A stretch of DNA of 64,000 bases from Prosthecomicrobium sp. N25 (GCF_037203705.1 NZ_JBBCAT010000004.1:310001-374000), one strand, 5' to 3'. Numbered from the stretch's first letter, positions 34,925 to 44,324 are shown. The notes: generated by a model not told the origin, from the letters alone. Translations and numbers: made by a program.

Positions 34925-35816
34925 TACGCCTGCCACAACATCCCGACCGAGAGGCGGCGGCGGAGCTGGTCTCGGTTGCGCAGCCGATCGGCCGTTGCGG
35001 TGAGATTGGCCGCGTAGACGACCGGGGTCTGGTAGCCGAGAGCCGAGTGTGGTCGGCTCCGGCTGTAGTCGTCCGCCCAGACGGCGATCTTCGCCCGGGC
35101 GTGGTCGAGGCCGAAGAACAAGCTCTCGTTCAAGAGCTCGTCGCGCATTCGGCCGTTGAAGCTCTCGCAATAGGCGTTCTGCATGGGCTTGCCCGGCGCG
35201 ATGAAGTGCCAGGTCACTCGGTGCTCGGCGGCCCAGGCGAGCATGGCGTTCGAGGTGAACTCCGTCCCGTGGTCGGAGACGATCATGCCCGGCTTATCCC
35301 GCCTGGCGATCAGGGCCATCAGTTCTCGGGCGACACGCCGCCCCGAGATCGACGTGTCCGGGGTCGCTGCAAGGCACTCCCGGGTCACATCGTCGAGGAC
35401 GTTGAGGACTCGAAAGCGCCGCCCACAGGCCAACTGGTCATGGACAAAGTCCACCGACCAGCGGGCGTTTGCCTGCGCTTCCATGAGGACCGGCGCCCTG
35501 GTGCCGACCGCGCGCCGCCGGGCGCGTCGCTTCCTCAATGTCAGCCCCTCCTCGCGGTAGAGCCGATAGATCCGGTTGATGCCCGACGGCTCGCCATCCC
35601 GGCGAAGCAGGACAAACAGGCGACGATATCCAAACCGGCGCCGTTCGTTCGCCAGAGCCCGAGACGCTCGCGCAGCGCCGTATCCGCCGGCCGGCGAGAG
35701 CGGTAGCGGATCATCGTCCGATCCGCCGAGACGATGCTGCAGGCCCGCCGCTCCGACAGGACGAGTAAGGCCTTCAGATGCGCGACCGCCTCGCGCTTGG
35801 CGGCGGGACCTAGCAT
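34924..35816 (-). pseudogene. IS3 OrfB transposase with a frameshift
   Basis: OrfB begins [20 protein letters not shown] in the frame reached by the -1 shift at the A7 run. Near 35660 one base is missing: RERL continues in a different frame as [20 protein letters not shown]. After that the DDE domain is intact: [10 protein letters not shown] (Asp), [10 protein letters not shown] (Asp) and [15 protein letters not shown] (Glu). The break means a complete transposase cannot be made without another shift. Confidence 0.8.
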
Positions 35817-36139
35817 TTTTTTGCAAGAAGCTGACGAAGTGCGGTGGCATCCAGCATCTGCTCCGCCAGCAGCTTTTTCAGCTTCGCGTTCTCATCCTCG
35901 AGAGCCTTCAGCCGCTTGGCTTCGGACACGTCCATACCGCGGTATTTGGCCTTCCAGTTGTAGAGCGTCGCCTCGGAGATCCCGTGCCTTCGGGCAAGGT
36001 CAGCCGTCTTGGCGCCCGCTTCGTGCTCCTTCAGCACCCCGATGATCTGGTCCTCTGTGAACCGTGCACGCTTCATCTGTCCGTCCCTCGTCAGGCCGGA
36101 CTCTAACTCGACATGGAAGAGAGAAGCAGTGGCAGGTCA
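34925..36139 (-). mobile_element. IS3-family insertion sequence (IS407-like), degenerate
   Basis: The element carries orfA and orfB on the minus strand. Ends are seen as imperfect inverted repeats: CGCCTGCCACAACATC near 34927 and, on the other strand, TGACCTGCCACTGCTTC ending at 36139. TGACCTGCC is characteristic of IS3-family ends. No clear target duplication could be found; boundaries are accurate to a few bases. It interrupts the primase-like gene. One extra frameshift in orfB suggests it is dead. Confidence 0.8.
35810..36076 (-). CDS. IS3 OrfA, helix-turn-helix protein
   Basis: This 88-residue protein starts [20 protein letters not shown] and has the HTH segment [20 protein letters not shown] and a leucine-rich C-terminal zipper ([18 protein letters not shown]). 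It ends LLAKKC just after a run of seven A (35816-35822 on the minus strand), a classic -1 slippery site that would fuse it to orfB to make the full OrfAB transposase. Confidence 0.88.
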   Translation of the reverse strand: MKRARFTEDQIIGVLKEHEAGAKTADLARRHGISEATLYNWKAKYRGMDVSEAKRLKALEDENAKLKKLLAEQMLDATALRQLLAKKC

Positions 36140-36350
36140 ACGTCACTAAAATTGCTTGCGAAAGGCGCCAAGCGTCGTATGCGGCCCCACTTTCAGTCCC
36201 ACGTACGTCCAAGCTTGAAGCACGAAGGACCGCCCCCTCCGACGCTGCGGCATGGGGACGGCGTTCTGATGTGTCAACCTTTGCAGCGCTCGATAGTGCC
36301 GGGGGCGCATCTTCAGAACGACGGCGGCGCTTCAGCAGGAACCGGAACAG

Positions 36351-37133
36351 TTATGCGTCCCCAGTCGCTACGAACCGCTCAAGGGCTCGCGCATCGTGGA
36401 CGTGGATCCGATTGTAGGTGGTAGAGAGCCACCCCTTGGCCCCGAACCTGCGAAGGGTCGCGTTGGTGACCTGTCGCGACACGTTGGCCATCTGTGCCAG
36501 GTCCGATTGCGTGAGCATGTAGCCCTCCGGCGGCTGGGCGATGTCGGGATCCAGGGCCGCCGTTACCCTCAGTAGGACGGCGGCAATCCGCCTGTTGCTG
36601 TGGGGGATGAGGAGGTCCGCTAGGGCCTGGATCGGCTGCCGGATATTGTGTTCGGGCAGCGAGGCAAAGGCGCGCGTATAGTCCGGATCATCGGCCTGCA
36701 GCTTTCGAATGGCGGCAAGCGGGAGGTAGACCACGCGCGACGGCTCCGCCGCCTTGAAGGCCAGCTTTCTAGTGTCGCTGGTCAAGGCGGGACCGTGGCC
36801 GAACCACGTGCCGGGACGAATGATGTGCGCGAGGAGGACGCTGCCGGCCTGCGTCGGCACTGAGACGAAGAACGAACCGGTAGCGATGCCGTAGATCCCT
36901 CCGGGTTCGTCTGCGACCTCGAACACGCTCTCCTTCGCGTCGAACTGTCTCAATCGGCCGACCTTGAGCACATCGCGCTGGAAGGCGGGCGCCTGGGCTG
37001 AAAGCCAGCCCCGCCCCGTCATCGCGGCAAGAAGAGAAGCATCTTCCCCGTCAGGCACCGCCAGCCCCTGAAATATTTCCCGCGGATTGTCCCGATACTG
37101 ACAAACGTCCGTCCGATCACCGGTTAAAGTCAA
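36351..37133 (-). CDS. Crp/Fnr family regulator
   Basis: This 260-residue regulator has an N-terminal cyclic-nucleotide-binding-type beta barrel (LKVGRLRQFDAKESVFEVAD, then GIYGIATGSFFVSVP) and a C-terminal winged helix with LTQSDLAQMANVSRQVTNATLRRFGAKGWL. The canonical cAMP-binding arginine/serine set is not obvious and there is no Fnr cysteine cluster, so the ligand is unknown. It is transcribed away from the cargo genes starting at 37239 and may control them. Confidence 0.88.
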   Translation of the reverse strand: MTLTGDRTDVCQYRDNPREIFQGLAVPDGEDASLLAAMTGRGWLSAQAPAFQRDVLKVGRLRQFDAKESVFEVADEPGGIYGIATGSFFVSVPTQAGSVLLAHIIRPGTWFGHGPALTSDTRKLAFKAAEPSRVVYLPLAAIRKLQADDPDYTRAFASLPEHNIRQPIQALADLLIPHSNRRIAAVLLRVTAALDPDIAQPPEGYMLTQSDLAQMANVSRQVTNATLRRFGAKGWLSTTYNRIHVHDARALERFVATGDA

Positions 37134-37238
37134 GTCGAAGTTGCAGGCGGAGAGCGGAATGCGGAAACCGTCAGGATCTCGTGCTGTGCGGCCCCATCGG
37201 CAGCGGCCAAGCTCCCCGCTTGCACTGCGTCACGGCCG

Positions 37239-37622
37239 ATGACCGCCCCCGCCCCCGTGCTCGGTCAGATCGTGTGGGCAGCGCTGTCTGCGCTCTGGAA
37301 CGTCGCCGGCGTCATGCTGATTGCGGCGGGCTCGCGACCTCTAGGGCCGACCGCCTCATGGACTGGAGCCGCCGTGCTCGTGATCATGGCCGGGCTGTTC
37401 CCGTTGTTGGCACGGCGATGGACCTGGCCCTACCTCGCCTTGAGCGTCGTTGCCGGTGCGCTGGGCGCCTTCGCCGTGTGGCAGGCCGTCACGGGCGATC
37501 CCGGCCTGTGGCCGTCTCCATTCTGGCGCTGGGCAGGCGTCGCGCTCAACGCCTTCGGTTGTACGGCCTCCATCGCGGGATGCCTCGCCGCCCTGACCTC
37601 TTCTGCCTCGAAAGCTGTGTGA
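37239..37622 (+). CDS. Small four-helix membrane protein
   Basis: This 127-residue protein is almost wholly hydrophobic with four predicted helices (for example IVWAALSALWNVAGVMLIAA and AAVLVIMAGLFPLLARRW). No family was recognised. Its stop is one base before the start of the outer-membrane protein gene, so the two are translationally coupled. No good ribosome binding site is visible. Confidence 0.6.
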   Translation: MTAPAPVLGQIVWAALSALWNVAGVMLIAAGSRPLGPTASWTGAAVLVIMAGLFPLLARRWTWPYLALSVVAGALGAFAVWQAVTGDPGLWPSPFWRWAGVALNAFGCTASIAGCLAALTSSASKAV

Positions 37623-37623
37623 G

Positions 37624-38490
37624 ATGAAAGCCCATACGATGATGCGCCACGCCGGGCTGTTCCTGAGCCCGCTTCTGATCGCGGGGAGCACTGCCTTCGC
37701 GGCGGACAAGCCTTTACCGGCCCCGCAGCCTCCGCCTGCGGTCGCGCCATATTGGACATTCTCGGCCTCTGCCTATGCCTGGGCGGCGGGCCTGCGCGGC
37801 GACGTGCGAACACTTCCGCCGCTTCCGGCCGTTCGCGTCGACATCGGTTTCGGCCAGGTCCTGAAGGACTTGACCGGCGCTCTCATGGGCACCTTCGAGG
37901 CCCAGCATGATCGCTTCATCGTCTTCACCGACATCATCGCGTCGTGCGTGTCGTCCGAGCACGACTTCGTGGCGGACGGCTTTCCGGGTTCGATGTCGCT
38001 GAAGACGACCTCGTTCACCGGCACGGGCATGCTCGGCTACCGGATCTGGGACGATCCGCGCTGGAGCTTCGACGTCCTGGCGGGGGCGAGGCTCTGGGCC
38101 ATGGACAACACCCTTGGCCTGACCGTAGCCGGGATCAACGTGGACTATGGCAAGTCGAAAGCATGGGTCGATGGCGTGGCAGGCGGGCGGGTGAAGATCA
38201 ACCTGACCGACCACCTGTTCCTGAGCGTGATCGGACTGGTTGGCGGCCTGTCGTCCAAGATCGAGTGGGACGTCTATGGCGTCGGATACGCCTTCAACGA
38301 CAGCTGTAACGCCTTCGCCGGCTACCGTGTCCTGCACTTGAACTACGAGAGCGGGAACTTTCTCTACAACGTGACCCAGAAGGGTCCCGTCCTCGGGGTG
38401 ACCTACAAGTTCTTAGGCTGCTGCCAAAGCCGGTTTTACCGCGACAAGACGGTGTCGCATTTCGAGGTGACCGGGGGGCGAGATGCATAA
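37624..38490 (+). CDS. Outer-membrane beta-barrel protein
   Basis: This 288-residue protein has a signal peptide (MMRHAGLFLSPLLIAGSTAF, cleavage near AFA-AD), a proline-rich linker and then alternating amphipathic strands (FSASAYAWAAGLRGDV, SFDVLAGARLWAMDN, AFAGYRVLHLNYESGN) as in small Omp-type barrels. It lacks a C-terminal aromatic residue, ending HFEVTGGRDA, because its frame runs eight bases into the next gene. A role in passage of the amidohydrolase substrate is an inference from the operon. Confidence 0.78.
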   Translation: MKAHTMMRHAGLFLSPLLIAGSTAFAADKPLPAPQPPPAVAPYWTFSASAYAWAAGLRGDVRTLPPLPAVRVDIGFGQVLKDLTGALMGTFEAQHDRFIVFTDIIASCVSSEHDFVADGFPGSMSLKTTSFTGTGMLGYRIWDDPRWSFDVLAGARLWAMDNTLGLTVAGINVDYGKSKAWVDGVAGGRVKINLTDHLFLSVIGLVGGLSSKIEWDVYGVGYAFNDSCNAFAGYRVLHLNYESGNFLYNVTQKGPVLGVTYKFLGCCQSRFYRDKTVSHFEVTGGRDA

Positions 38491-40426
38491 GGTTGGTCTG
38501 GTCGCTGTGACTGCAGTTCTTGTCGGAGGATCCGCATTCGCGCAGCAGAACGTCTTTGCAGACAAGATCTGGACAGGCGGTCCTATCCTCACGATGAACG
38601 ACAAGGCCATGCGGGTCGAGGCGGTCGCCCAGAAGGACGGAAAGCTCATCGCGGTGGGATCCAGGGCCGAGGTTCTCGCGCTGAAGGGCCCGAACACCGA
38701 GGTCGTCGATCTGGCGGGCCGTGCCCTGCTCCCCGGTTTCTTCGATGCGCACGGGCATGTCTTCGTCGGTGGCCTGCAGGCCCTGTCGGCCAACCTGCTT
38801 GCCCCGCCCGACGGCAAGGTCACCGATATCGCCTCGCTGCAGCAGACGCTGCGAGACTGGATGGACGCCAACAAGGGCGCAGTGGAGAAGTTCGGGCTGA
38901 TCATGGGGTTCGGCTACGACCCCTCCACTCTTGCCGAGCATCGCCATCCCACGCGCCAGGACCTCGATGCCGTCTCGACCGAATACCCGGTCTATCTGGT
39001 CCACCAGTCGGGCCACTTCGGCGCGGCCAACTCTAAGGCCATCGAGATCGTCGGCTACACGAAGGACACCAAGGACCCGCCCGGCGGCGTGATTCGTCGC
39101 CTGCCGAACGGCGATCCCGATGGTGTCTTCGAGGAGAGCGCCCACGGACCCGCGCTAGTCAAGCTGCTCGCGCGCCTCGGCCCGGACGGTGCGAAGGCTC
39201 TCGCGCGCGCCGGAGCGGATCTCTGGGCGCGGTATGGCTACACGACGGCGGAAGAAGGACGCTCCATTGCACCGGTCGCCGAGGTCCTGAAGCAGGTCGG
39301 TGCCGAGGGCGGCTTCAAGATCGACGTCCTCACCTACGCCGACGTCCTGGTGGACCGGGACTTCGTCAAGAAGAACGTGAGCCAGACCTACGTCAATCGG
39401 TTCCGGGTGGCCGGGGCGAAACTGACCATCGATGGATCACCGCAGGGATTCACCGCGTGGCGGGACCGGCCCTATTACGCACCTGTGGGCAACTATCCGC
39501 CGGGATATGTGGGCTATGCCTCCGCCACGCCCAAGCAGGTGCTGGACTCCGTCGACTGGGCCTTCTCGAACGGCATCCAGATCGTCACGCATGCCAACGG
39601 CGAGGCGGCATCGGACCTGCTGATTGCGTCGGTGGATGCCGCCACGAAGGCGCACGGCGACAACCCCGAGCGCCGCCCGGTGCTGATCCATGGCCAGTTT
39701 CTCCGGGAGGATCAGGTCGACAGCTACAAGCGCCTCAACGTCATCCCGTCCCTGTTCCCCATGCACACCTTCTACTGGGGCGACTGGCATAGGGATCACA
39801 CGGTGGGCCCCGCGCTGGCGGACAACATCTCGCCGACGGGCTGGCTCGTGAAGCGGGGCATGCCCTTCTCCAGCCATACGGATGCTCCCGTCGCCTTTCC
39901 CGACAGCATGCGGGTGCTGTCGGCGACCGTGACGAGGCGATCGCGCTCGGGCGACATCATCGGCCCGGCCCAGCGCGTGGACGTGATCACCGCGCTGAAG
40001 GCCATGACGATCTGGCCTGCATGGCATCATTTCGAAGACAAGACCAAGGGGTCGCTGGAACCCGGGAAGATCGCCGACCTCGTCATCCTCTCCAACGATC
40101 CCACCGCGGTGGACCCGGAAACCCTGGCCGATCTCAAGGTCGTCGAGACGATCAAGGAGGGAAAGACCATCTACGTCGCGACCGCCGAGCAGAAAAGGGG
40201 CGACCTGATGTATCGGCCCAACGGCCGGGGCATAGACCCCTTCAACGCCTATCTACGGCAGGCCATGATCGACGACGAGTTCTCGCGCGTGCCGGCCTCC
40301 AGAAGGACGGCCGAAACGCGAGCTCGGATCGCGGTCGCCCCGCACGATCTCAGTTGCATGACCCCCGTGCTGGCTGCCTGGTCGCTGGCAGCAATCGGTG
40401 GTGGCGGCGTCGCCGTCGAGCGATGA
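38483..40426 (+). CDS. Exported amidohydrolase, YtcJ-like
   Basis: This 647-residue protein has a signal peptide (MHKVGLVAVTAVLVGGSAFA) and the amidohydrolase_3 fold. The first metal motif is DAHGHVF; later SGHFGAANSKA, HANGEAASD and HTDAPVAFPDS supply further histidines and the aspartate. Members hydrolyse amide, imide or formyl bonds with one or two metals. The last 40 or so residues are Ala/Arg-rich and atypical. It overlaps the barrel gene by eight bases. Confidence 0.87.
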   Translation: MHKVGLVAVTAVLVGGSAFAQQNVFADKIWTGGPILTMNDKAMRVEAVAQKDGKLIAVGSRAEVLALKGPNTEVVDLAGRALLPGFFDAHGHVFVGGLQALSANLLAPPDGKVTDIASLQQTLRDWMDANKGAVEKFGLIMGFGYDPSTLAEHRHPTRQDLDAVSTEYPVYLVHQSGHFGAANSKAIEIVGYTKDTKDPPGGVIRRLPNGDPDGVFEESAHGPALVKLLARLGPDGAKALARAGADLWARYGYTTAEEGRSIAPVAEVLKQVGAEGGFKIDVLTYADVLVDRDFVKKNVSQTYVNRFRVAGAKLTIDGSPQGFTAWRDRPYYAPVGNYPPGYVGYASATPKQVLDSVDWAFSNGIQIVTHANGEAASDLLIASVDAATKAHGDNPERRPVLIHGQFLREDQVDSYKRLNVIPSLFPMHTFYWGDWHRDHTVGPALADNISPTGWLVKRGMPFSSHTDAPVAFPDSMRVLSATVTRRSRSGDIIGPAQRVDVITALKAMTIWPAWHHFEDKTKGSLEPGKIADLVILSNDPTAVDPETLADLKVVETIKEGKTIYVATAEQKRGDLMYRPNGRGIDPFNAYLRQAMIDDEFSRVPASRRTAETRARIAVAPHDLSCMTPVLAAWSLAAIGGGGVAVER

Positions 40427-40476
40427 CGCTGCGCAGAACTGATGAAGTTTGGGCAAGCGGCGACGGGAGGACAGGC

Positions 40477-40812
40477 ATGCGCGCGTTTGGGTTCGTCGCC
40501 ATCGCTATCGCGATGGTGCTTTCGAGCCATGCCGTCGCCCAGGAGGGTCCGCCGATGCCCCCGCCGGTGAAGGACGGGAACGGCCGCGCGGTCTTGATCA
40601 CCGGGGCAAGCTCCGGTTTCGGCCGGCGACTGACGGAGGTGCTCTCGCAGAACGGCTGGTATGTCTATGCCGGGGCCCAGTCAGCCGAGGACATGGACGC
40701 TCTCGGGCGGATGAAGATTACCGAACTGAATGCTGGCCAAGGCTACCGCTATACTTCCGACGAGCTACTCGCCATGCTTCAGAAACACATCGACGCAGTC
40801 GAACCAAATTAG
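40477..40812 (+). pseudogene. SDR-like remnant with signal peptide and collapsed middle
   Basis: The 111-codon frame begins with a signal peptide (MRAFGFVAIAIAMVLSSHAVAQ), then the Rossmann start VLITGASSGFGRRLTEVLSQNGWYVYAGAQ. It then jumps to ITELNAGQGYRYTSDELLAMLQKHIDAV, which looks like the C-terminus of an SDR. The central 150-200 residues with the Ser-Tyr-Lys site are absent. It may be a deletion derivative of a full exported SDR of this operon; the frame itself is open. Confidence 0.6.
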
Positions 40813-40909
40813 CAACGACAAGAATCCGAGCAATAATGCATTTTTTCCATTTTCTTTTTTGCTTCGCCTATTTGCCAAGCTTCAAGTCAACCCTAGGAGT
40901 GACCCCGCA

Positions 40910-42754
40910 ATGTGCATTAACTGCAGTCCTGCCTTCGCTGAGGCGTTCCGACGCCTCACGCTTCCCTCCCGGCGCCACCTCCTGCGAAGCGCGGCGACAG
41001 TGGCGGCAGGTTCCTTTGTGTGCGATCCGATGGGTGGGGGCACCGCACAGGCCGCGACCTCTCCGCTGCAGGACATCTTCGAGCAGGTCGGCTCGAAAGC
41101 GCTGCCCGAGGCGACGATCTACACTGCCCGGGAGATCGTGACCCTCGACCCCGCGAACCCTATGGCCGAGGCGGTCGCGGTGGTGGGGAACCGAATTCTC
41201 GCCGTCGGGTCGCTCGAGGACCTCAAGAGAGCCGCCGACGGCCAACCCTACAAGGTCGACACTACCTTTTCGGACAAGGTGATCGTCCCTGGCTTCATCG
41301 CCCAGCATGACCACCCCATGCTGGCTGCCCTCACGATGACGAGCGAAATCATTGCGATCGAGGACTGGGTGCTCCCGAAGGGAACATCGAAGGCTGCCAA
41401 GAACCGCGACGAATACCTAGCACGGCTCGCAAAAGCCAATGCCGGGCTGACGAACCCCAACGATGTCCTCGTTAGCTGGGGCTATCACCAATACTTCCAC
41501 GGCGAGCTCAAGAAGGCGGATATTGATGCGATCAGCGCCACGCGGCCGATCCTTGTCTGGCACCGTTCAGGGCACGAATTCTTTCTCAATTCCACAGCCG
41601 AGAAGAAGTACGGCGTGACCAGGGAATGGTTCGACAAGCTGCCGGAGAGCGCGAAGAAGCAGTCGGACTTTGCCAACTCGCACTTCTGGGAGCAGGGCGC
41701 CTTCGCCCTGATGCCCCTGATCGCCTCTGCCATCGCCTCTCCCGAGCGGGTGCGCTCAGGGCTCGAGTTCGTGAAGACGTACTATCACGCCAATGGCGTG
41801 ACGCTCGGTTGCGAGCCCGGCGGCCTGGCGTCCAAGACCATGCAGGACGCCCAGAACGCCGTTCTCAGCAACGCCTCTTCGCCCTTCCGCTTCTATTTCA
41901 TCGTCGACGGCAAGTCGATTACCGGCGTCCACCCCGACAGCAAGGTCGCCGAGGAGAGCGAGAAGCTCCTGACGTGGGGCCAGGGCATGACCGCCTATCT
42001 CCCCAAGCAGGTCAAGCTGTTCGCGGATGGCGCGATCTTCTCCCAGGCGATGCAAGTGAATGACGGCTACGCCGACGGGCACAAGGGCGAGTGGATGATG
42101 GATCCCGACTTCTTCGCCCGGACATTCCGCGTCTACTGGGAGCTCGACTACCAGCTCCACGTGCACGTCAACGGCGACGGGGGGCTCGACATGGTCCTCG
42201 ACCAGCTCGATCTAAACATGCGCCGCAATCCGCGCCCCAATCACCGCACCGTCATCATCCATTTCGCTGTTTCCACACCGGAACAGGTGGCGCGGATCAA
42301 GCGGCTAGGGGCGATCGTCAGCGGAAACCCGTACTATCCGATCGCGCTCGCCGACAACTACCGATCGAATGGCCTCGAGCCGAGACGCGCCGACGCGATG
42401 GTCAGGATGGGAGACGTCGAGAGAGCCGGGATCTCGTATTCCTTCCACTCCGACATGCCGATGGCTCCTGGTCAGCCGCTGTTCTTGATGTGGTCGGGCG
42501 TGAACCGCGTGACGAACGACGGAAACGTCCGTGGGCCCGAGCAGCGGGTCAGCCGGCTCGGTGCCCTGAAGGCGGTGACGATCGAAGCGGCCTACTCGCT
42601 CCAGATGGAAAAGGATGTCGGCAGCATCGCGCCCGGCAAGCTCGCCAACTTCACCGTCCTGGCCGACAATCCCGTCACGATCGATCCGATGAAGATCAAG
42701 GACATCGCTGTCTGGGGCACTGTCCAAGAGGGTCGTGTGCTGCCGGTTCGGTGA
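40910..42754 (+). CDS. Tat-exported amidohydrolase family protein
   Basis: This 614-residue protein has a twin-arginine leader (SRRHLLRSAATVAAGSFVCD) and the amidohydrolase_3 fold: VIVPGFIAQHDHPML gives the first HxH pair, with LVWHRSGHEFFLN, VHVNGDGGLDM and FHSDMPMAPGQP further on. It is related in layout to the protein at 38483 but clearly divergent. The ATG has TAGGAGTG upstream. An AT-rich stretch (40800-40900) precedes it, so it may have its own promoter. Substrates of both proteins are unknown. Confidence 0.87.
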   Translation: MCINCSPAFAEAFRRLTLPSRRHLLRSAATVAAGSFVCDPMGGGTAQAATSPLQDIFEQVGSKALPEATIYTAREIVTLDPANPMAEAVAVVGNRILAVGSLEDLKRAADGQPYKVDTTFSDKVIVPGFIAQHDHPMLAALTMTSEIIAIEDWVLPKGTSKAAKNRDEYLARLAKANAGLTNPNDVLVSWGYHQYFHGELKKADIDAISATRPILVWHRSGHEFFLNSTAEKKYGVTREWFDKLPESAKKQSDFANSHFWEQGAFALMPLIASAIASPERVRSGLEFVKTYYHANGVTLGCEPGGLASKTMQDAQNAVLSNASSPFRFYFIVDGKSITGVHPDSKVAEESEKLLTWGQGMTAYLPKQVKLFADGAIFSQAMQVNDGYADGHKGEWMMDPDFFARTFRVYWELDYQLHVHVNGDGGLDMVLDQLDLNMRRNPRPNHRTVIIHFAVSTPEQVARIKRLGAIVSGNPYYPIALADNYRSNGLEPRRADAMVRMGDVERAGISYSFHSDMPMAPGQPLFLMWSGVNRVTNDGNVRGPEQRVSRLGALKAVTIEAAYSLQMEKDVGSIAPGKLANFTVLADNPVTIDPMKIKDIAVWGTVQEGRVLPVR

Positions 42755-42816
42755 GTGCGGCGTTCATTCGATCGGCCCCATCGAGGGGTCCAGCTTGAAT
42801 GGCAGTGCATTACAGG

Positions 42817-43915
42817 GCTTAGCAGGCTGTTGAAGAACTGGCCGAACGGACGATCCGGCGGTGGAGAGCGGAAGGCTGGCGCCGAGTCGATCGGCTTCTG
42901 AGCCTGACGGAACGGGTTGCGGCTGTGGCCGGGTGGCGGCTTGCTTCGGTCATGCGGCACCGGCCATGAGCTTCGGCAATCGGACGAGGTGTAGGCCGCG
43001 GCTGCGAAGGTGAAGGCCCATCCGACGCGGTCGACACTGCGGGACATCGGCCGCGCCAGTCCGGCGATGGTCTTGATCCAGCCGAAGCTCTCCTCGATGC
43101 GCTTGCGGATGCGCTGGCTCGCGGCATAGCCGGGATGGCGTGTCGTCCGGCCGTCGATGGCCGAGCGGCCGCTGCGACGCGTGAGGTTCCGGGCGACGTG
43201 CGGGCGCACGTTCATGGACCTGAGTTCGTTGACGAAGTCGGCCGCGTCGTAGCCGCGGTCGGCGCCGAGGGTGATCGAGCGCGGCCGGTCGGCATGGGCC
43301 TCGATCATGGTCAGCGCGGCGACGCGCTCGGCATGGCCCGAGACGCGCGTCACGCAGGCGTCGACCAAGAGACCGGACCGGTTCTCCATCAGCGCGTGGC
43401 CGAGATAGGCGAGCTTCGCCTCCTGGCCGGGCCCGCGGCGGGAGAGCCTGGCATCGGGATCGGTCGTCGAGGCATGCGTCTCGTTGGAACGCCTCTCACC
43501 GCGGAAGTCGACCTCCGCGTTTCGGCCGCCAGGCGCCGGCGGATCGCCCGATCCCCCGGGGTCCTTGGGCTTGAAGCTCTTCATCGACGCCCGGGCTTCG
43601 ATCAGCGTGCCGTCGACGCTGAAGGGGTAGCCGGACAGAAGTCGCTTCACGCGCGGCTGGGCGAGCAGCGCCGACAGGAAGCGCGCGGCGACGTCGCCTT
43701 CCAGCAGGCGGTCCCGATTCTTGGAGAAGGTCGAGTGGTCCCAGACGGGATCGTCGACGCCGAGCCCGACGAACCAGCGGAACAGGAGGTCGAAGTCCAG
43801 CCGCTCCATCAACTGGCGCTCGGAGCGGATCGAGTAGAAGGCCTGGAGGAGCATCGCCCGGAGCAGCCGCTCCGGCGGGATCGAGGGCCGCCCCATCCCC
43901 TAGTAGAGCGACGAC
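42817..43915 (-). mobile_element. IS5-family element remnant
   Basis: The block starts with CTTAGCAGGCTGTTGAAGAAC near 42817, a sequence typical of IS5-family ends, and holds a degraded transposase. The far end at about 43910 joins an IS630-type fragment without a matching terminal repeat, so only one end is recognisable. Confidence 0.65.
42950..43896 (-). pseudogene. IS5-family transposase, broken
   Basis: The readable start GRPSIPPERLLRAMLLQAFY corresponds to about residue 40 of the full transposase, and an in-frame TAG sits just upstream. The DDE core is present: FSVDGTLIEARASMKSF (Asp), ITLGADRGYDAADFV (Asp) and RKRIEESFGWIKTI (Glu). Near the end GWAFTFAAAAY is followed by a one-base loss; the proper ending LVRLPKLMAGAA with its stop (42950-42952) lies in another frame. 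Both faults point to a dead copy. Confidence 0.82.
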
Positions 43916-43996
43916 GGCAGCCTCGCGATGGGTCGCCCCCGCCGCAACAGCCACCAGAATCCGAACCCGAAGCTCGACAGACAGAGCTTTCGACGT
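43910..43996 (-). pseudogene. IS630-family transposase, 5' fragment
   Basis: On the minus strand the reading SKALSVELRVRILVAVAAGA followed by THREAAVVAL matches the N-terminal helix-turn-helix of IS630-type transposases. The start codon position reads ACG in place of ATG. The match ends where the IS5-like sequence begins. Confidence 0.6.
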
Positions 43997-44324
43997 ATCC
44001 GCCGGCCTCCGTCCAGCAGACAGTCTGAATCACTTCCGAGCCGATTCGGGAATCCTTCACGATTCCATCAGATCGGGGTCCGCTCTAATCCAAGATGGCG
44101 AGCGTAAGCGGCGTCGATTTGGCAAAGCGCCTCTGCAGAATGATGGATTCATGGACGGGGAACGCTTATGTGGCGTTGCCAAATTTTGAAAGTGAAAAGG
44201 TCTTGCCAATCAAACTGACAATAGAGTGGAGGTGAGTCCTGGTTTGCCCCTGCGGATCGCGGCGCCGGTTCAAGGTTCGGTTGAGGTAGGCTCGCGCGCG
44301 GCAGCCGATCCCGTGGGCATACGC
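43997..44324. other. Right edge of the mobile region, no gene seen
   Basis: The first 90 bases look like the upstream end of the IS630-type remnant. Beyond that a perfect 9-bp inverted repeat, ATTTGGCAA (44117-44125) and TTGCCAAAT (44176-44184), encloses 50 bases. The stretch is richer in A+T than the catabolic cluster that follows. No open frame of credible length was found. Confidence 0.5.
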
